From Lachnospiraceae bacterium (GTDB lineage: Bacteria; Bacillota; Clostridia; Lachnospirales; Lachnospiraceae), in the NCBI GenBank assembly GCA_017553035.1, contig JAFZNE010000050.1, positions 1-41,453 of the forward strand: a stretch of DNA of 41,453 nucleotides, read 5' to 3'. Positions 40,140 to 41,453 of this stretch are shown here, in pieces. Numbering within the stretch: the first letter of the stretch is position 1; each line of letters begins with the position of its first letter. A program made the position numbers and the translations under genes. Below the pieces are notes generated by a model. The model worked only from the letters and a program-made list of their open reading frames with translations. It made no database searches and had not been told where the DNA came from.

Positions 40140-40931
40140 TCAGTTCCACAGAGGCGGATTTTTAATGAAGAAATCATCATAATCCGCTGTATTGATCCAG
40201 CCTGTCGTACCGTTCGACTTAACGCAGATCCATGTATAACCGTCTTCGCTGTCTTCGTCCCTCAGCACCTTAACCAGCTTGAACTTCTTTCCCTTCTTGA
40301 TCGTCCCGATCTTTTCGGAACCGGTTTCATCGGAATAAAGAGTTATCTTCCTGTTGGTCTTGAAAGTGGTTGTAGAATTATCCTTGTTTGGAGAAATATA
40401 AGGATCCGTGTTTGTCAATTTTCCGGACTTAACCTTGTAGGTTGTGGTAACACGGATGTTGCCAAGATTCCGAACGTATATATATCCTTTTGTGGCAACG
40501 GTATTCTTTTTCTTCTGGCTTACAACATCTTCTGCCCCATCGATTATGCAGTACTGGCTGACCTTTCCGTCCTTGAACCTGAACAGAGTGTAAATGTCCC
40601 AGCTGTCAACACCCTTGATGACAGCGAGTTCCTTTAAGCCGTCCTTTGTGCAGGTATCGATCACTTCCACATTTATTCTGTTTGCCTCGAACTGATCCTC
40701 GAACTTTGCTACCGAAAGTACATCCTTGCCGTTTACGGTCAGGCTGATAATCTCCATAGCATAATCGTCTGTTTCAGCTGTCTCGTAAACGATCGTCTCT
40801 TCCTTGCCGTCGCCGTCAAGATCTGCCGACAATGTTTCGGCTGATGCCTTGACTGCACCGAGATTGCTCAGTGCGGTGAAAACAAATGCAAATACCAGCG
40901 CCGAAATCCCTAATTTCAGATATTTTTTCAT
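40140..40931 (-). CDS. secreted protein with DLDGDG motif and SH3-like C-terminus (paralog 2)
   Basis: 263 residues from the ATG at 40931 (MKKYLKLGISALVFAFVFTALS); AAGGAGA lies about 6 bases upstream, so an ATG six codons earlier is rejected. It has a signal peptide with cleavage probably after ASA near residue 31, then LSADLDGDGKEETIVY, VIDTCTKDGLKELAV, VSQKKKNTVATKGYIYV and an SH3-like end (KITLYSDETGSEKIGTIKKG to TGWINTADYD) closing with FIKNPPLWN. The domain order matches paralog 1 throughout; the signal peptides and ends are closest. No known function was recognised. Confidence 0.82.
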   Translation of the reverse strand: MKKYLKLGISALVFAFVFTALSNLGAVKASAETLSADLDGDGKEETIVYETAETDDYAMEIISLTVNGKDVLSVAKFEDQFEANRINVEVIDTCTKDGLKELAVIKGVDSWDIYTLFRFKDGKVSQYCIIDGAEDVVSQKKKNTVATKGYIYVRNLGNIRVTTTYKVKSGKLTNTDPYISPNKDNSTTTFKTNRKITLYSDETGSEKIGTIKKGKKFKLVKVLRDEDSEDGYTWICVKSNGTTGWINTADYDDFFIKNPPLWN

Positions 40932-41014
40932 ATCCTGTCTCCTTTTCATAAGAATTCACGGAATCAACTCTCCTGATTTCCGTATGGTCTCATTTTACAT
41001 GATACACATAATAA

Positions 41015-41041
41015 AAGAAAGTAACCAAAAGTTACTTTCTT
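41015..41041 (-). terminator. intrinsic terminator after the GGDEF gene
   Basis: AAGAAAGTAAC pairs perfectly with GTTACTTTCTT over a 5-base loop, then TTTATTATG on the minus strand, 10 bases after the stop codon. Confidence 0.75.
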
Positions 41042-41051
41042 AAATCTTTTC

Positions 41052-41453
41052 CTATTTTCTTCTTCTGTCGATCCGGTTTTTGAGATAATAGTCTTCTTTG
41101 TCCTTATACATCTCGCTGTCGGCGAGTTTCGACAGCTCCTCGACCGACAGATCCGCGTAATCCCGTGCCGATACATAACCGCAGGATACTTCCAGATCGA
41201 AGTCGTTGACCTTCGACCAGCCCTCATTGATCTTCCTGTAACCGCTGACAATGTCTTCCATGGATCTGTCGGTAAATACTATCGCCGCAAATTCATCACC
41301 GCCGATACGGTAAACTCTTCCGTACACGCCGAACGCCCTTACCATGCAGTCCGCGGCTCCTTTGATGAGCCTGTCTCCGGCGTCGTGTCCGAAATTGTCG
41401 TTTACGGTTTTCAGACCGTTCAGGTCAAGAGAGATATATGTGAAGTTTTCCGC
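41052..41453 (-). CDS. GGDEF-domain protein, C-terminal part only
   Basis: A likely diguanylate cyclase that makes cyclic di-GMP. Only the last 133 codons are present; the gene runs off the right edge. The visible part has FTYISLDLNGLKTVNDNFGHDAGD (in two conserved blocks: metal-binding Asp and the NxxxGHxxGD motif), then VYRIGGDEFAAIVF with an intact active site, and SCGYVSARDYADLSVEELSKLADSEMYKDKE. The RxxD inhibitory site before GGDEF is absent (GVYG instead), so product inhibition through it is not expected. A partner HD-GYP protein is encoded at 4506-6290. Any sensor domain lies outside the window. Confidence 0.92.
   Translation of the reverse strand, partial: AENFTYISLDLNGLKTVNDNFGHDAGDRLIKGAADCMVRAFGVYGRVYRIGGDEFAAIVFTDRSMEDIVSGYRKINEGWSKVNDFDLEVSCGYVSARDYADLSVEELSKLADSEMYKDKEDYYLKNRIDRRRK

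Noticed and set aside
1-41453. CRISPR arrays, tRNA or rRNA genes, SRP RNA, prophage or insertion sequences
   Set aside because: No regular repeat-spacer series, cloverleaf-like sequence, integrase or transposase was seen on either strand.

Overview
The window is chromosomal DNA from a low-to-mid GC Gram-positive anaerobe. The best fit is a motile member of the Lachnospiraceae or a close Clostridia relative. The evidence is a Bacillus/Clostridia-type gene order (smc-ftsY-ylxM-ffh-rpsP-khpA-rimM-trmD-rplS-lepB-rbgA-rnhB-ylqH), an IspH-ribosomal protein S1 fusion as found in Clostridia, strong GGAGG ribosome binding sites, a lone cheR, and HD-GYP and GGDEF signalling proteins. All 43 genes I support lie on the minus strand, so transcription runs from high to low coordinates. 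No phage, insertion sequence, CRISPR array, tRNA or rRNA was seen.

In transcription order from the right edge: 41453-39286 holds the end of a GGDEF protein and two tandem paralogous secreted proteins with a DLDGDG motif and an SH3-like C-terminus, closed by a double hairpin terminator. At 39090-38910 is the control region of the division and cell wall (dcw) cluster. It has three LexA-like inverted repeats, a sigma-A-type promoter and four AGTGG repeats that match a MraZ operator. The dcw cluster follows (38907-30188): mraZ, rsmH, ftsL-like, ftsI-type PBP, murD, ftsW, ftsQ, ftsZ. It lacks mraY, murE, murF and murG, and has internal promoters before murD and ftsZ.

Next, 30123-25914 carries mrpE, mrpF and mrpG without the rest of the Mrp antiporter, a membrane-anchored protein, rimO, pgsA and a GerMN-like lipoprotein. 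25773-20888 carries a BaiN/HI0933-family flavoprotein, cmk, the ispH-rpsA fusion with a clear terminator, and cheR. 20808-18762 carries plsX, acpP and rnc. 18754-2908 is the secretion/translation block: smc, ftsY, ylxM, ffh, rpsP, khpA, rimM, trmD, a zinc-ribbon membrane protein, rplS with a structured leader, lepB, rbgA, an HD-GYP protein, rnhB, a basic hypothetical protein and ylqH. The left end holds an EF-G-like paralog, a long hairpin element and the start of aroQ.

Most of the window is housekeeping: protein export (Ffh, FtsY, LepB), ribosome assembly and modification (RimM, TrmD, RbgA, RsmH, RimO, L19, S16), chromosome segregation and division (Smc, Fts proteins), and lipid synthesis (PlsX, ACP, PgsA). 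The points most worth a second look are the LexA-like boxes before mraZ, an internal start that could yield free S1 from the IspH-S1 fusion, the 128-base hairpin, the ylxM operator-like palindrome, and three proteins with altered conserved positions (EF-G-like G4 motif, LepB catalytic Lys, RsmH insertion).
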